Part shown: in pieces, positions 1-7,463 of the stretch
Position numbering within the stretch: position 1 is the first letter of the stretch
How the letters are laid out: each line of letters opens with the position of its first letter
Assembly (NCBI GenBank): GCA_937944065.1
Contig: CALDZS010000008.1
Location: 1 to 10,051 of the forward strand
Length of the DNA stretch: 10,051 bases
Direction: 5' to 3'
Source of the DNA: an uncultured Amylibacter sp.
GTDB lineage: Bacteria; Pseudomonadota; Alphaproteobacteria; Rhodobacterales; Rhodobacteraceae
The notes under the pieces: model-generated
What the model saw: the letters and a program-made list of their open reading frames with translations, nothing else
Told to the model about the DNA's origin: nothing
Databases searched by the model: none
Position numbers and translations under genes: made by a program

Positions 1-2
1 GC

Positions 3-65
3 ACGGATTTCGATGGAGAGACGCGTAAATGCGTCGTGTGCGATATTCCGTTTGCAAAGGAATAA
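3..65 (+). CDS. Possible 3' end of an upstream gene (partial, unknown product)
   Basis: The third frame is open from the left edge to a TAA at 63-65 and reads TDFDGETRKCVVCDIPFAKE, a charged, protein-like composition that would suit the C-terminus of a soluble protein. It has two cysteines spaced CVVC. No function can be given from 20 residues. If real, it ends 81 bp before the exosortase start and is on the same strand. Frame 1 is also open to 109-111, and on the minus strand an ATG at 69 is open to the edge, so the frame choice rests only on composition. Confidence 0.3.
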   Translation, partial: TDFDGETRKCVVCDIPFAKE

Positions 66-113
66 ACATTTCGAGGGTGTGAAAATCCTCAAAAACTGCA
101 CGAATAACTGACC

Positions 114-169
114 GGAAAATGCAGATCACTTGGGCATTAAAAGCTCATGAAACACAATCTGCATTTTCC
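114..169. repeat. 13-bp perfect inverted repeat flanking the exosortase start codon
   Basis: The left arm GGAAAATGCAGAT (114-126) is the exact reverse complement of the right arm ATCTGCATTTTCC (157-169). The 30-base loop (127-156) contains the only purine-rich stretch near the start (GGG at 132-134) and the ATG at 147-149, and the right arm covers codons 4-8. In mRNA this could form a long stem with initiation signals in the loop. In DNA the arms, 43 bp apart, could bind a dimeric regulator on one helix face. The repeat is seen directly; either function is inference. Confidence 0.6.
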
Positions 170-1631
170 ATTAGGTACACTATTATTTGCAACTGCTTCG
201 GTAGTGCTGGCGATCCATCCTGTCATATGGTTGGTGCGGACATGGACCGATCCATCTTACGGATCATTCGGATTTGTATTCATCGGCCTTGCGTTTTTGC
301 TGGTCATAGCCAGCCTAGTATCTGGTTCCTCCACAGAAGAAACTCGCCAAGGCCTATCACCGATATATATTTTGTTAACGGCTGGTTTAATCCGATTGGC
401 CAGCCAGTTATTCGCGATTAATTTTCTGGGCGGTATCGCGCTATGTCTTGATATCTATGCAGTTCTAAAACTTCTAAACCTGAATGCGCGTCCTCTTCCC
501 GTTTCTCCTTTTTGGATCGCCGGCTTGATCTTTCTATCTCTACCGATCGAGCGATTACTGCAGCGATTTGGCGGCTTGTTCTTACAAGACGCATCTGCTG
601 CAGGCGCGTGTCAAACACTCGGCCTATATTTTCACGATCTGAAATGCGCTGGCACCTTATTGACCGTACGCGGACACGAAGTCTTGGTTGATTTGCCTTG
701 TTCTGGCACTGCAGCCCTGATGATTACCTTGGGAAGCTTTGTCGCACTTTGCGCCATTCAGCGCCCAAGACCAATCACAGCAATTAGTTGGCTGACATTC
801 GCCCTTACCCTATCTGTGTTTTTCAACAGCATCCGCATCAGTCTGTTGGCCTTTGGCATTGTATACAAATCAATATTACCCTTCGATGTTATGTCAGAAC
901 CAGCGCATGGTTTAATTGGTTTGACCACCCTAGGCCTGTCTTTGTTGCCGCTATTCCTGTGGTTCCGCCCCACGCCGTGGCACAGGGCATCACGTTGGGT
1001 AAAGCGCCCTGTTAGCCTAAATAACAAGTCCCAATCTATCTTGGGTGCCTGCGCTCTGTGCGCGGCAGTTGCGATTGTCAGCGCACCACGAACAGCATGG
1101 GATATCTCGGGCGAGGTTCAGCCCCCGTTTCTACCGACAGCGTTGCACAGTCATTCAATTGAGACTCATCCACTTAGCGCCAAAGAACAACAATACTTCG
1201 AAGCTTTCGGCGGTGTCGCGCGCAAGGCCAGCTATGGCGCGATGGGCGTTACGATCGTGCGCACCACTTCGCCGTTGCGGCATCTGCATTCGCCGCAAGA
1301 GTGCCTGAAAGGTCTGGGGTTTGATGTAACCTTCAAAGGTACCAGCACCGGATCATGGCCCAGTTCGATTTACACGGCCACCGACACGGCGGGCCAGTGG
1401 ATAGTTGCTGTCACATTCGCGGCGAATGATGGGTTTGTCACAGCCAACATTGCACAAGTGATTTGGCACTGGTTGAAAAACCCAAACCTTGTTTGGTCCA
1501 GCTATCAACGCATTACCCCGCATAATTTCGATCCATCGCAACGCCACCAATTGGAGGCCAGCCTTATGGCCTCGCTTGATGTCCCTATGAACCCACAGTC
1601 ACCCCAGGAGAACCGTAATGAAACTAACTAA
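147..1631 (+). CDS. Exosortase with fused C-terminal EpsI-like domain
   Basis: Integral membrane cysteine protease/transpeptidase-like enzyme that would process proteins carrying PEP-type C-terminal sorting signals at the cytoplasmic membrane. The first ~275 residues are a series of hydrophobic helices. The exosortase catalytic triad is visible: Cys185 in PCSG (184-187), Arg230 in NSIR, and His254 in PAHG. After a further helix (~298-313) follows a periplasmic domain (~340-480) with HSPQECLKGLGF (381-392), resembling the H-x-P-x-x-C-x-x-x-x-G region of EpsI/DUF3485, so this is an exosortase-EpsI fusion of 494 aa. The start at 147 is chosen because the hydrophobic region begins at residue 9. 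No strong Shine-Dalgarno is present, and the start lies in the loop of an inverted repeat. It overlaps the next gene, its probable substrate, by 14 bp. I cannot assign the Xrt subtype from sequence alone. Confidence 0.9.
   Translation: MKHNLHFPLGTLLFATASVVLAIHPVIWLVRTWTDPSYGSFGFVFIGLAFLLVIASLVSGSSTEETRQGLSPIYILLTAGLIRLASQLFAINFLGGIALCLDIYAVLKLLNLNARPLPVSPFWIAGLIFLSLPIERLLQRFGGLFLQDASAAGACQTLGLYFHDLKCAGTLLTVRGHEVLVDLPCSGTAALMITLGSFVALCAIQRPRPITAISWLTFALTLSVFFNSIRISLLAFGIVYKSILPFDVMSEPAHGLIGLTTLGLSLLPLFLWFRPTPWHRASRWVKRPVSLNNKSQSILGACALCAAVAIVSAPRTAWDISGEVQPPFLPTALHSHSIETHPLSAKEQQYFEAFGGVARKASYGAMGVTIVRTTSPLRHLHSPQECLKGLGFDVTFKGTSTGSWPSSIYTATDTAGQWIVAVTFAANDGFVTANIAQVIWHWLKNPNLVWSSYQRITPHNFDPSQRHQLEASLMASLDVPMNPQSPQENRNETN
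1606..1610 (+). promoter_or_regulatory. Ribosome binding site of the VIT/VWA gene
   Basis: AGGAG lies 7 bp before the ATG at 1618 and inside the last codons of the exosortase gene. It fixes the start of the VIT/VWA protein and shows that translation of the two genes overlaps. Confidence 0.75.
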
Positions 1632-3687
1632 AACTCGTACAATTCTGCTCGCATTAATTCTAGCCTTTGCTGGGTTGCCAACGCAGGCCAATCCCGCAGA
1701 CGAAGTTGCAGGTCAGGTAGTCGCACATCATGACGGCGAACGCATCACGCTTCCCCTGCTCAGCTCTGATTATAAAATCGACATTGATGGCACTGTCGCC
1801 ACGGTCGAACTGACCCAAAGTTTTTCTAATCCTAGCGATGTTCCACTAAACGCACGCTATCTGTTTCCGTTGAATCAGAACGCAGCTGTGTTCGCCATGA
1901 AAGTGGAGGTTGGTAACGAGCTGATTGAAGCCGTCATTAAGGAAAAATCTGACGCGCAGAAAACGTTTGATATTGCAAAATCCGAAGGTAAGGCCGCTGC
2001 GCTATTGACCCAGAACCGCCCCAACATGTTCACTCAAAACATCGCCAATTTAGTGCCTGGTATGCCGATCAAAGTAACTCTGTCTTATGTTCAATCTGTA
2101 CCAAAAATTGACGGTGAGTATTCATTGGTCGTACCGATGATTGTAGCACCCCGTTATGGTCAAGCAGCCGTGAAAGATGGTGGCAATGCCAATGGATGGC
2201 AGTTGGGAAATCTACCGGCCTATCCCGATGTGGCAGGTCTGAATCTGGCTAAGGATCAAGTCAAACCGCGTGTCACTCTGCTGGCGAACATTCGCGCGGG
2301 AATGCCGATAAAAAACCTGCAAAGCCAGACGCATCGCTTGACCATCACTGGTGACGGCGTTGCGAAATCTGCGGTTCTTACAAAGGGGGTCGATCTGGAC
2401 AATCGCGATTTCGTCCTACGCTATGCGCTGTCAGGCGACAGCCTGCTTGCCGGCGTTTTGGGATCGTACGGCACAAATGGCGGCTATGCCTCGATCGTCG
2501 TGGAGCCGCCAAACATTGTGCCAGACGCGATGGTCACACCGCGCGAGTTGATCTTTTTAATCGACACATCAGGATCGCAAAGTGGTCAACCGTTAGATGC
2601 CAGTAAAACTTTCATGTCAGTGGCGCTGGACGCTCTGCGCCCCAATGATTATTTCCGCATCGTCGAGTTCGAAAGCAACATTCGAAGCTTTGCGAATGAC
2701 GCCATGCCGGCGAGCTCGACCAACGTCAAAGCTGGCAAAAGGTTTGTTCGAAACCTAACCGCGAACGGCGGCACCAATATTGATGCAGCCATTCGTGCAA
2801 GTTTTGCGACAAGACGCGTCGCAGGAACCTTGCCCATCGTGGTATTCCTAAGCGACGGTTTGGTCGGTAACGAGGCAGATGTTATCCAACGTATTCGCAA
2901 ACATATTGGCGAGGCACGGATTTATTCCTTCGGCGTCGGCACCTCGGTCAATCGATACCTTATGGACGGTGTGGCGAAACACGGGCGCGGCTACGCACGC
3001 TATATCGACCCAACAGATGATGCTTCTGAAGTTGCTGTTCGGTTCGCAAACGATCTGAAAACACCAATACTGACAGATATAAAAATCGACTGGGGCAGCT
3101 TGGACGCAGTCGACGCCACCCCCAGCGAAATACCCGATTTGTTTGCGGGCGGTTCCACCCGTATATTCACACGCTACAAAACAGGCGGCGAACACAAGAT
3201 CAAGATCACAGGTAAAGTCAACGGAGTGGTTGCGGAATTGCCGATCAAAATTGACTTGCCGTCTAAGACTTTCGTTGAAAAATCACGGGCGCTAGAACTG
3301 ATCTGGGCACGAAATCAGATCGCGGCAAAGACATTAGATTACAACACTGGCATGGGTAATAAACCGCAGTTAAAACGCGACGTGATCAAGTTGGGACTGT
3401 CCCATTCGTTGCAATCAAAATTCACGTCTTTTGTCGCAGTGTCCAAACTCATTTATAACGATAAACCAGACGCAGCCATGACAAAAGATGTTGCTTTGCC
3501 CAAGGTCGCGGGTATGTCCGGAAAAGCCTATCCATCCGCCATCGCCGGCAGTTCTACTCCAGAACCCGAAACATTGCTTGGGCTGATTTTGGCGGCACTA
3601 TTTACTGGCCTTCGATACTGGCGGGAAATCCGCAAAAAAATCCTATCATTCAATCGCACTAAGAAAGGGCAAATCAATGCTACCTAA
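1618..3687 (+). CDS. Secreted VIT and von Willebrand factor A domain protein with PEP-type C-terminal sorting tail
   Basis: Probable sole substrate of the adjacent exosortase. A signal peptide (basic MKLTKTR, then a hydrophobic core to ~20, likely cleavage after TQA24) sends it out of the cytoplasm. A VIT domain spans ~30-180, with the typical region KTFDIAKSEGKAA...RPNMFTQNIANLVPG (115-148). A VWA domain (~308-480) has an intact metal site: DTSGS (D316, S318, S320), T386 in GGTN and D413 in LSDG. The region 550-612, ending KFTSFVAVSK, matches the conserved tail of inter-alpha-trypsin-inhibitor-like bacterial proteins. The C-terminus carries P648-E-P-E, a hydrophobic stretch (653-665) and a basic cluster (R666...K674), which is PEP-CTERM architecture, but 15 further residues follow. 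The ligand is unknown; metal-dependent adhesion or surface complex formation is the family-level expectation. It overlaps the next gene by 11 bp. Confidence 0.88.
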   Translation: MKLTKTRTILLALILAFAGLPTQANPADEVAGQVVAHHDGERITLPLLSSDYKIDIDGTVATVELTQSFSNPSDVPLNARYLFPLNQNAAVFAMKVEVGNELIEAVIKEKSDAQKTFDIAKSEGKAAALLTQNRPNMFTQNIANLVPGMPIKVTLSYVQSVPKIDGEYSLVVPMIVAPRYGQAAVKDGGNANGWQLGNLPAYPDVAGLNLAKDQVKPRVTLLANIRAGMPIKNLQSQTHRLTITGDGVAKSAVLTKGVDLDNRDFVLRYALSGDSLLAGVLGSYGTNGGYASIVVEPPNIVPDAMVTPRELIFLIDTSGSQSGQPLDASKTFMSVALDALRPNDYFRIVEFESNIRSFANDAMPASSTNVKAGKRFVRNLTANGGTNIDAAIRASFATRRVAGTLPIVVFLSDGLVGNEADVIQRIRKHIGEARIYSFGVGTSVNRYLMDGVAKHGRGYARYIDPTDDASEVAVRFANDLKTPILTDIKIDWGSLDAVDATPSEIPDLFAGGSTRIFTRYKTGGEHKIKITGKVNGVVAELPIKIDLPSKTFVEKSRALELIWARNQIAAKTLDYNTGMGNKPQLKRDVIKLGLSHSLQSKFTSFVAVSKLIYNDKPDAAMTKDVALPKVAGMSGKAYPSAIAGSSTPEPETLLGLILAALFTGLRYWREIRKKILSFNRTKKGQINAT
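3559..3639 (+). other. PEP-CTERM-like sorting signal (within the VIT/VWA gene)
   Basis: Codons 648-674 encode, in order, PEPET, a 13-residue hydrophobic stretch (653-665) and a basic stretch with two Arg and two Lys around YWREIRKK. This tripartite order is the accepted hallmark of exosortase substrates, and an exosortase gene lies immediately upstream. The Ser/Thr/Gly/Ala-rich linker before it (639-647) is also typical. The tail is unusual because translation continues to residue 689 with more basic residues (ILSFNRTKKGQINAT). Confidence 0.75.
3664..3669 (+). promoter_or_regulatory. Ribosome binding site of the DUF4173/DUF4153-type gene
   Basis: AAAGGG ends 7 bp before the ATG at 3677 and lies within the 3' end of the VIT/VWA gene. 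It supports 3677 over the in-frame ATGs at 3698 and 3713. Confidence 0.6.
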
Positions 3688-5230
3688 TACTTTACGCATG
3701 GACGCTTGGTGGATGTCGCAAGACTTCCAACCCGCCAAAACCCCTTCCAGAATTCGATCTGCAAAATTATTAGAAGCACCCAAATCGTTCATCCAGATTG
3801 TGTTGGTTGCTGTTTGCCTCATCGCTATTGCAGACTGGTTGATATTTGGGCGCGCTGTGGGCCTAGGGCTCGTGATTTTTTCCCTGCTTGCCGCTGGCGC
3901 AGGTCTTTGTCTGCGCTTACGACAGGATGCCAATTGCGACCACACTAAGATGATCGTTGCCAGTAGCATATTAATTTTAGGCCTGTTGCCGATTATCGAG
4001 TATGTCCAAGCCTTGTCATTTCTGTTTTTCATCCTCGGCGCCATCGGATTTGTAACATTCTTAAACAGGGGCACTGCCGATTTATTTGATCAATTCAAGA
4101 TCACCTCTACCCGTTGGCTATTTCGCTTTGCATTGGATGTACCTGAAATAAAACACGAATTATTGAAATCTGAAATAGGAAACGTAGATATAAAGCGGTT
4201 GTTATCTGGGCTAATACTCCCGCTTTCGGTTGGCATTGTTTTCGTCTTGTTATTCGTCACAGCAAATCCTGTCCTAGAGGCTCTCAGTAAACGGTTTGAC
4301 CCCTTGCGCGTCTTCGCAGACATTACCCTAGTTCGGCTGGTGTTCTGGTCCCTTGTATTGATCCTAGTTTGGCCAATCCTACGATATGCCAATCCTATCG
4401 CCACTAAACGTAGGACCGCGGCCTTTGCCTCAACGATCCAGTTCGCAGTTAACTCCATATTTACACAAATTTCGGTTCGTAACACGCTGATTTTATGTAA
4501 TTCATTGTTTCTCCTGCAAGGGCTCACTGATATCGGATATCTGCTTGCAGGCGCGCAGCTTCCTGATGGGATGACCTACGCAGAATACGCCCATCGCGGT
4601 GCATATCCATTGTTGGCGACTGCCTTGTTGGCAGGTGGTATTGCAGTCGCAGTCAGCGGCTTTGCACGGAATGATACACTGATACGATTTCTAACGCTGA
4701 TTTGGATGGCACAAACCGCAATCCTTTTGGGATCAAGCGTGTTCCGATTGTCTTTATATATCGACGTGTACGGGTTGACACTGTTACGCATGTGGGCTGG
4801 CATTTGGATGGGATTAGTCATGGCGGGTATAGGATTGATATTAATTCAAATACTTCAATCTCGTCCTGCTTCATGGTTGGTGAAATGGAATCTTGTCCTG
4901 GCCATTTTCACCCTCTATTCCTGCTGTTTTTTTAACTTCACGCACTTTGTAGGCAGTTACAATTTCGCCAACCTAGATGCCAAAAACTCGACCGAGTATT
5001 CGTGCAAACTTGGTGGATATGCAGCCGTATCTTATTACGAGAAATTTGGCTTGTCACAGCCCAACTCGTGCTTTCCAAGCCTGCAATATGGCACGCCCAT
5101 CAAAGATTGGCGCGAGTGGAGTTACCGTGGCGCACGCATGGATCGCCGTCTATCGCAGTTAGCGTTGGAACTGAAACAGGCGCTACCAGAGATGGATAAT
5201 TGGCGTTATGGTGAGATCGAGGAGTACTAG
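3677..5230 (+). CDS. Polytopic membrane protein, DUF4173/DUF4153-type
   Basis: A 517-residue protein with about eleven or twelve hydrophobic helices, preceded by a ~35-residue polar, probably cytoplasmic N-terminus. Family-like signatures are TANPVLE (195-201), YAEYAHRGAYPL (301-312) and YIDVYGLTLLRMW (361-373), which resemble the DUF4173/DUF4153 group. That group has no established biochemical function and is often found near two-component systems. After the last helix (~405-425) a ~90-residue polar C-terminus follows, with Cys443 and Cys465 that could pair if it is periplasmic. The gene lies between the exosortase substrate and the two-component pair with an 11-bp overlap upstream, so a role as accessory protein or signal transmitter for the sorting system is plausible but inferred. 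Family assignment comes from recalled motifs. Confidence 0.75.
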   Translation: MLPNTLRMDAWWMSQDFQPAKTPSRIRSAKLLEAPKSFIQIVLVAVCLIAIADWLIFGRAVGLGLVIFSLLAAGAGLCLRLRQDANCDHTKMIVASSILILGLLPIIEYVQALSFLFFILGAIGFVTFLNRGTADLFDQFKITSTRWLFRFALDVPEIKHELLKSEIGNVDIKRLLSGLILPLSVGIVFVLLFVTANPVLEALSKRFDPLRVFADITLVRLVFWSLVLILVWPILRYANPIATKRRTAAFASTIQFAVNSIFTQISVRNTLILCNSLFLLQGLTDIGYLLAGAQLPDGMTYAEYAHRGAYPLLATALLAGGIAVAVSGFARNDTLIRFLTLIWMAQTAILLGSSVFRLSLYIDVYGLTLLRMWAGIWMGLVMAGIGLILIQILQSRPASWLVKWNLVLAIFTLYSCCFFNFTHFVGSYNFANLDAKNSTEYSCKLGGYAAVSYYEKFGLSQPNSCFPSLQYGTPIKDWREWSYRGARMDRRLSQLALELKQALPEMDNWRYGEIEEY

Positions 5231-5233
5231 GGA
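5229..5233 (+). promoter_or_regulatory. Ribosome binding site of the response regulator gene
   Basis: AGGGA overlaps the TAG stop of the preceding membrane protein gene and ends 5 bp before the ATG at 5239, which suggests translational coupling. Confidence 0.6.
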
Positions 5234-5238
5234 CACCC

Positions 5239-5919
5239 ATGCAACACACAATCCTAATCATAGATGATGATGCGCATATTCGGGATGTCATTCGGTTTGC
5301 ATTGGAAGATGCCGGCTATAAAACTCAGGAGGCGTCTAACGGCAACCAAGGTTTAATCAGTTTTGGCAGAACCCCGGCGGACTTGGTGGTTTTGGATATT
5401 GGCATGCCAGAACTAGACGGCTTTCAAACTTGTAAAGAGCTGCGCAAAACCTCGAACGCGCCAATCTTATTTTTGACTGCACGCAATGACGAGATTGATC
5501 GCGTTTTGGCGTTCGAATTGGGTGGCGACTACTACCTCTCAAAACCCTTTTCACCGCGTGAACTGGTTTTGCGCGTGGGGGCGATTCTGAAACGCGGAAA
5601 AGTATCGCAGACGACAGCGATAACAGTGTCCGACCTCACGCTGGACGAAAGCAAGCATTTGGCACGGTTAATCAATAATGATCTGGAACTGACAGCACGC
5701 GAGTTTGCACTGCTAAGCGTATTAGCATCAAACCCGCTGCAGGTGTATCCCAAGGCCATCCTAATGACGCATGTCTACGGCGCTAACATATATGTTGCAG
5801 ATCGCACTTTGGACAGCCATGTCAGAAACATCCGCGCAAAGGCGCGAAAATTGGGGTGTGAGGATATTATCGCAACGGTCCATGGTGTCGGCCTAAAGCT
5901 TGGTTCGTGTAGATGCTAA
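5239..5919 (+). CDS. OmpR-family response regulator, CreB-like
   Basis: Two-domain transcription factor of 226 aa, normal length for the OmpR/PhoB family. The receiver domain (1-~118) has acidic residues D9-D11, phospho-acceptor D53 (VVLDIGMPELDG), T80 and K102. The winged-helix DNA-binding domain (~130-224) contains ELTAREFALL and RTLDSHVRNIRAKARKLG, then TVHGVGLKL. The segment LFLTARNDEIDRVLAFELGG followed by SKPFSPREL is close to what I remember of E. coli CreB, so I call it CreB-like. The usual GADDY before the lysine is GGDYY here. It is translated from a site overlapping the previous stop codon and overlaps the kinase gene by 7 bp, so it and the kinase form a cognate pair. Its targets are unknown; autoregulation of this operon is a natural guess. 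Confidence 0.92.
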   Translation: MQHTILIIDDDAHIRDVIRFALEDAGYKTQEASNGNQGLISFGRTPADLVVLDIGMPELDGFQTCKELRKTSNAPILFLTARNDEIDRVLAFELGGDYYLSKPFSPRELVLRVGAILKRGKVSQTTAITVSDLTLDESKHLARLINNDLELTAREFALLSVLASNPLQVYPKAILMTHVYGANIYVADRTLDSHVRNIRAKARKLGCEDIIATVHGVGLKLGSCRC

Positions 5920-7463
5920 CCGTGCGCAAGAAATGGCGCCCGTCTATGGTAACTCTGATCACCATGGTGGTTGGTACACTGATTGCGTTGCCCCTGATCG
6001 GGTTGTTGGCCGCACGCCTTACCAGCAATCAATTCGTACGCGAGACTGAAAGCAGTTTGATTTCACAGGCGGGGATTATGGCGCAGGTGTATGCCGCCGA
6101 ATATCGTGCGCAGTCTGATGGATCAATCAAAGGCCGCCCCCTTTCCGAGGAACAGTTGGTCTTCTACGGTCAAAAATTCCATCATAAGCCTGTGTCTTTG
6201 ACCACAAAGGCAGAAACAATTTTGGCAGAACGACCTGACCCTGCGGCTACAACCCAACCAATCGACGCATTGTATCAGGCGGTTGGACGTCGCTTTACCG
6301 AACTGTCCAACGAAGCTCAAAAGACCTCTTTAGCAGGTTATCAAGCGGTCGATATCAACGGCACCATAATTGGTGGCACGGCTGGTCTGAAAGGTAGCTT
6401 CGCGGATATCCCTGAAATTCAAACAGCCCTTGCAGGTGATACAGTTTCTTTACTGCGATACCGGTCTGATAAAAACCGTCGGCACCCACTGGTATCCATC
6501 AGCCGCGACACAGGATTTCGGGTGATGGTAGCCATGCCCGTAATTGTTCAGGACCACATCGTCGGGGCAGTTTACCTAACGCGCACCCCTAGCAATCTGC
6601 GCAGTTTTTTGTACCGCGAACGCCAAACAATGTTCTGGGTTGCAGGTTCCATACTGTTGGCTGCTTTCGTGGTTGGACTGTTGCTTTGGCGGCTTTTGGC
6701 AGGGCCGATCAGGGAACTCCAAGCTCAATCCGAAAAGGTGGCAAAAGGTCAGACAGCTTCGGTAGAACCAATTGGGCATTACGGGACCAAGGAAACAGCG
6801 GCACTGGGGCAGAGTATTGTTTCCATGTCGACCAAATTGAAGCAACGATCTGACAGCATGCAAAGCTATACCGCGCATGTAACGCATGAACTAAAATCGC
6901 CGCTGACGTCCATAATAGGAGCGATAGAGCTGTTGGAACAAAGTGGTGATCGGATGGGCAAGGATGCGCGTGCTAAATTCTATCAAAACATCCAAGCGGA
7001 CGGCAGGCGTATGACACAATTGCTGGATGACCTGCGCAGTTTGGCAGCGGCTGATATGGTTGCGACGGTTGGTATGTCGGGGCTGCAGAACGCGTTGGAG
7101 CAGACGCGCAAAGCATTCCCCAATCTGGACATCCAAGATGACAGTATAGCAGGCGCTACATTGCCGATTGGGGCACAAGATTTAAATGTTGTTCTAACCC
7201 ATTTGGCGCAAAACGCATTGCAAAACGACGCTACCGCCTTGAAGGTTTCAACAACTGATTCTGGTTTGACGGTTCACGATAATGGGCAAGGTATATCAAC
7301 TGCAAATTTGGATAAGATTTTTCAGCCGTTTTTCACTACGCACCGTGACGAAGGAGGCACGGGCATGGGACTAGCGATCGTGCAAAGTACGCTTGGCTCT
7401 TACAACGGGACCATCCATGCAGAAAAATCTGACCTTGGCGCAAAGTTTGTGATTTCGTTCTAA
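5913..7463 (+). CDS. Sensor histidine kinase, CreC-like
   Basis: Membrane sensor kinase of 516 aa. A basic N-terminus leads into TM1 (~13-35), a ~200-residue periplasmic sensor region (~36-238), TM2 (~239-262), a HAMP-type linker (~262-315), a dimerisation/phospho-acceptor domain with H325 in VTHELKSP, and an ATPase domain with N-box N434, G1 box DNGQG (456-460) and GGTGMGL (481-487). All catalytic boxes look intact. The H-box region LKSPLTSIIGAIELLEQ resembles CreC-type kinases. It would phosphorylate D53 of the preceding regulator. The ATG at 5913 overlaps the regulator's stop by 7 bp and has no good Shine-Dalgarno, so translation probably depends on coupling; an alternative ATG at 5946 would shorten the N-terminus by 11 residues. 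Its 3' end overlaps the opposing thiolase gene by 4 bp. The signal is unknown, but a periplasmic sensor beside an exosortase operon suggests envelope or sorting status. Confidence 0.92.
   Translation: MLTVRKKWRPSMVTLITMVVGTLIALPLIGLLAARLTSNQFVRETESSLISQAGIMAQVYAAEYRAQSDGSIKGRPLSEEQLVFYGQKFHHKPVSLTTKAETILAERPDPAATTQPIDALYQAVGRRFTELSNEAQKTSLAGYQAVDINGTIIGGTAGLKGSFADIPEIQTALAGDTVSLLRYRSDKNRRHPLVSISRDTGFRVMVAMPVIVQDHIVGAVYLTRTPSNLRSFLYRERQTMFWVAGSILLAAFVVGLLLWRLLAGPIRELQAQSEKVAKGQTASVEPIGHYGTKETAALGQSIVSMSTKLKQRSDSMQSYTAHVTHELKSPLTSIIGAIELLEQSGDRMGKDARAKFYQNIQADGRRMTQLLDDLRSLAAADMVATVGMSGLQNALEQTRKAFPNLDIQDDSIAGATLPIGAQDLNVVLTHLAQNALQNDATALKVSTTDSGLTVHDNGQGISTANLDKIFQPFFTTHRDEGGTGMGLAIVQSTLGSYNGTIHAEKSDLGAKFVISF

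Noticed and set aside
1..69. Minus-strand frame starting at ATG 69 and open to the left edge (MFIPLQTEYRTRR...)
   Set aside because: No ribosome binding site is visible before it, and the plus-strand frame ending at 65 has a more protein-like composition. It cannot be excluded without upstream sequence.
73..90. GAGG...CCTC inverted repeat as a terminator of the upstream gene
   Set aside because: The stem is only 4 bp with a 10-base loop and is followed by A residues, not a T-run.
66..146. Promoter for the exosortase operon
   Set aside because: I found no hexamer pair with acceptable match and spacing in this 81-bp leader; the promoter may lie upstream or need an activator.
4090..4527. Long antisense frame inside the DUF4173/DUF4153-type gene
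   Set aside because: The plus-strand frame has clear membrane-protein character and family motifs; the antisense product has no recognisable domain, signal or ribosome binding site.
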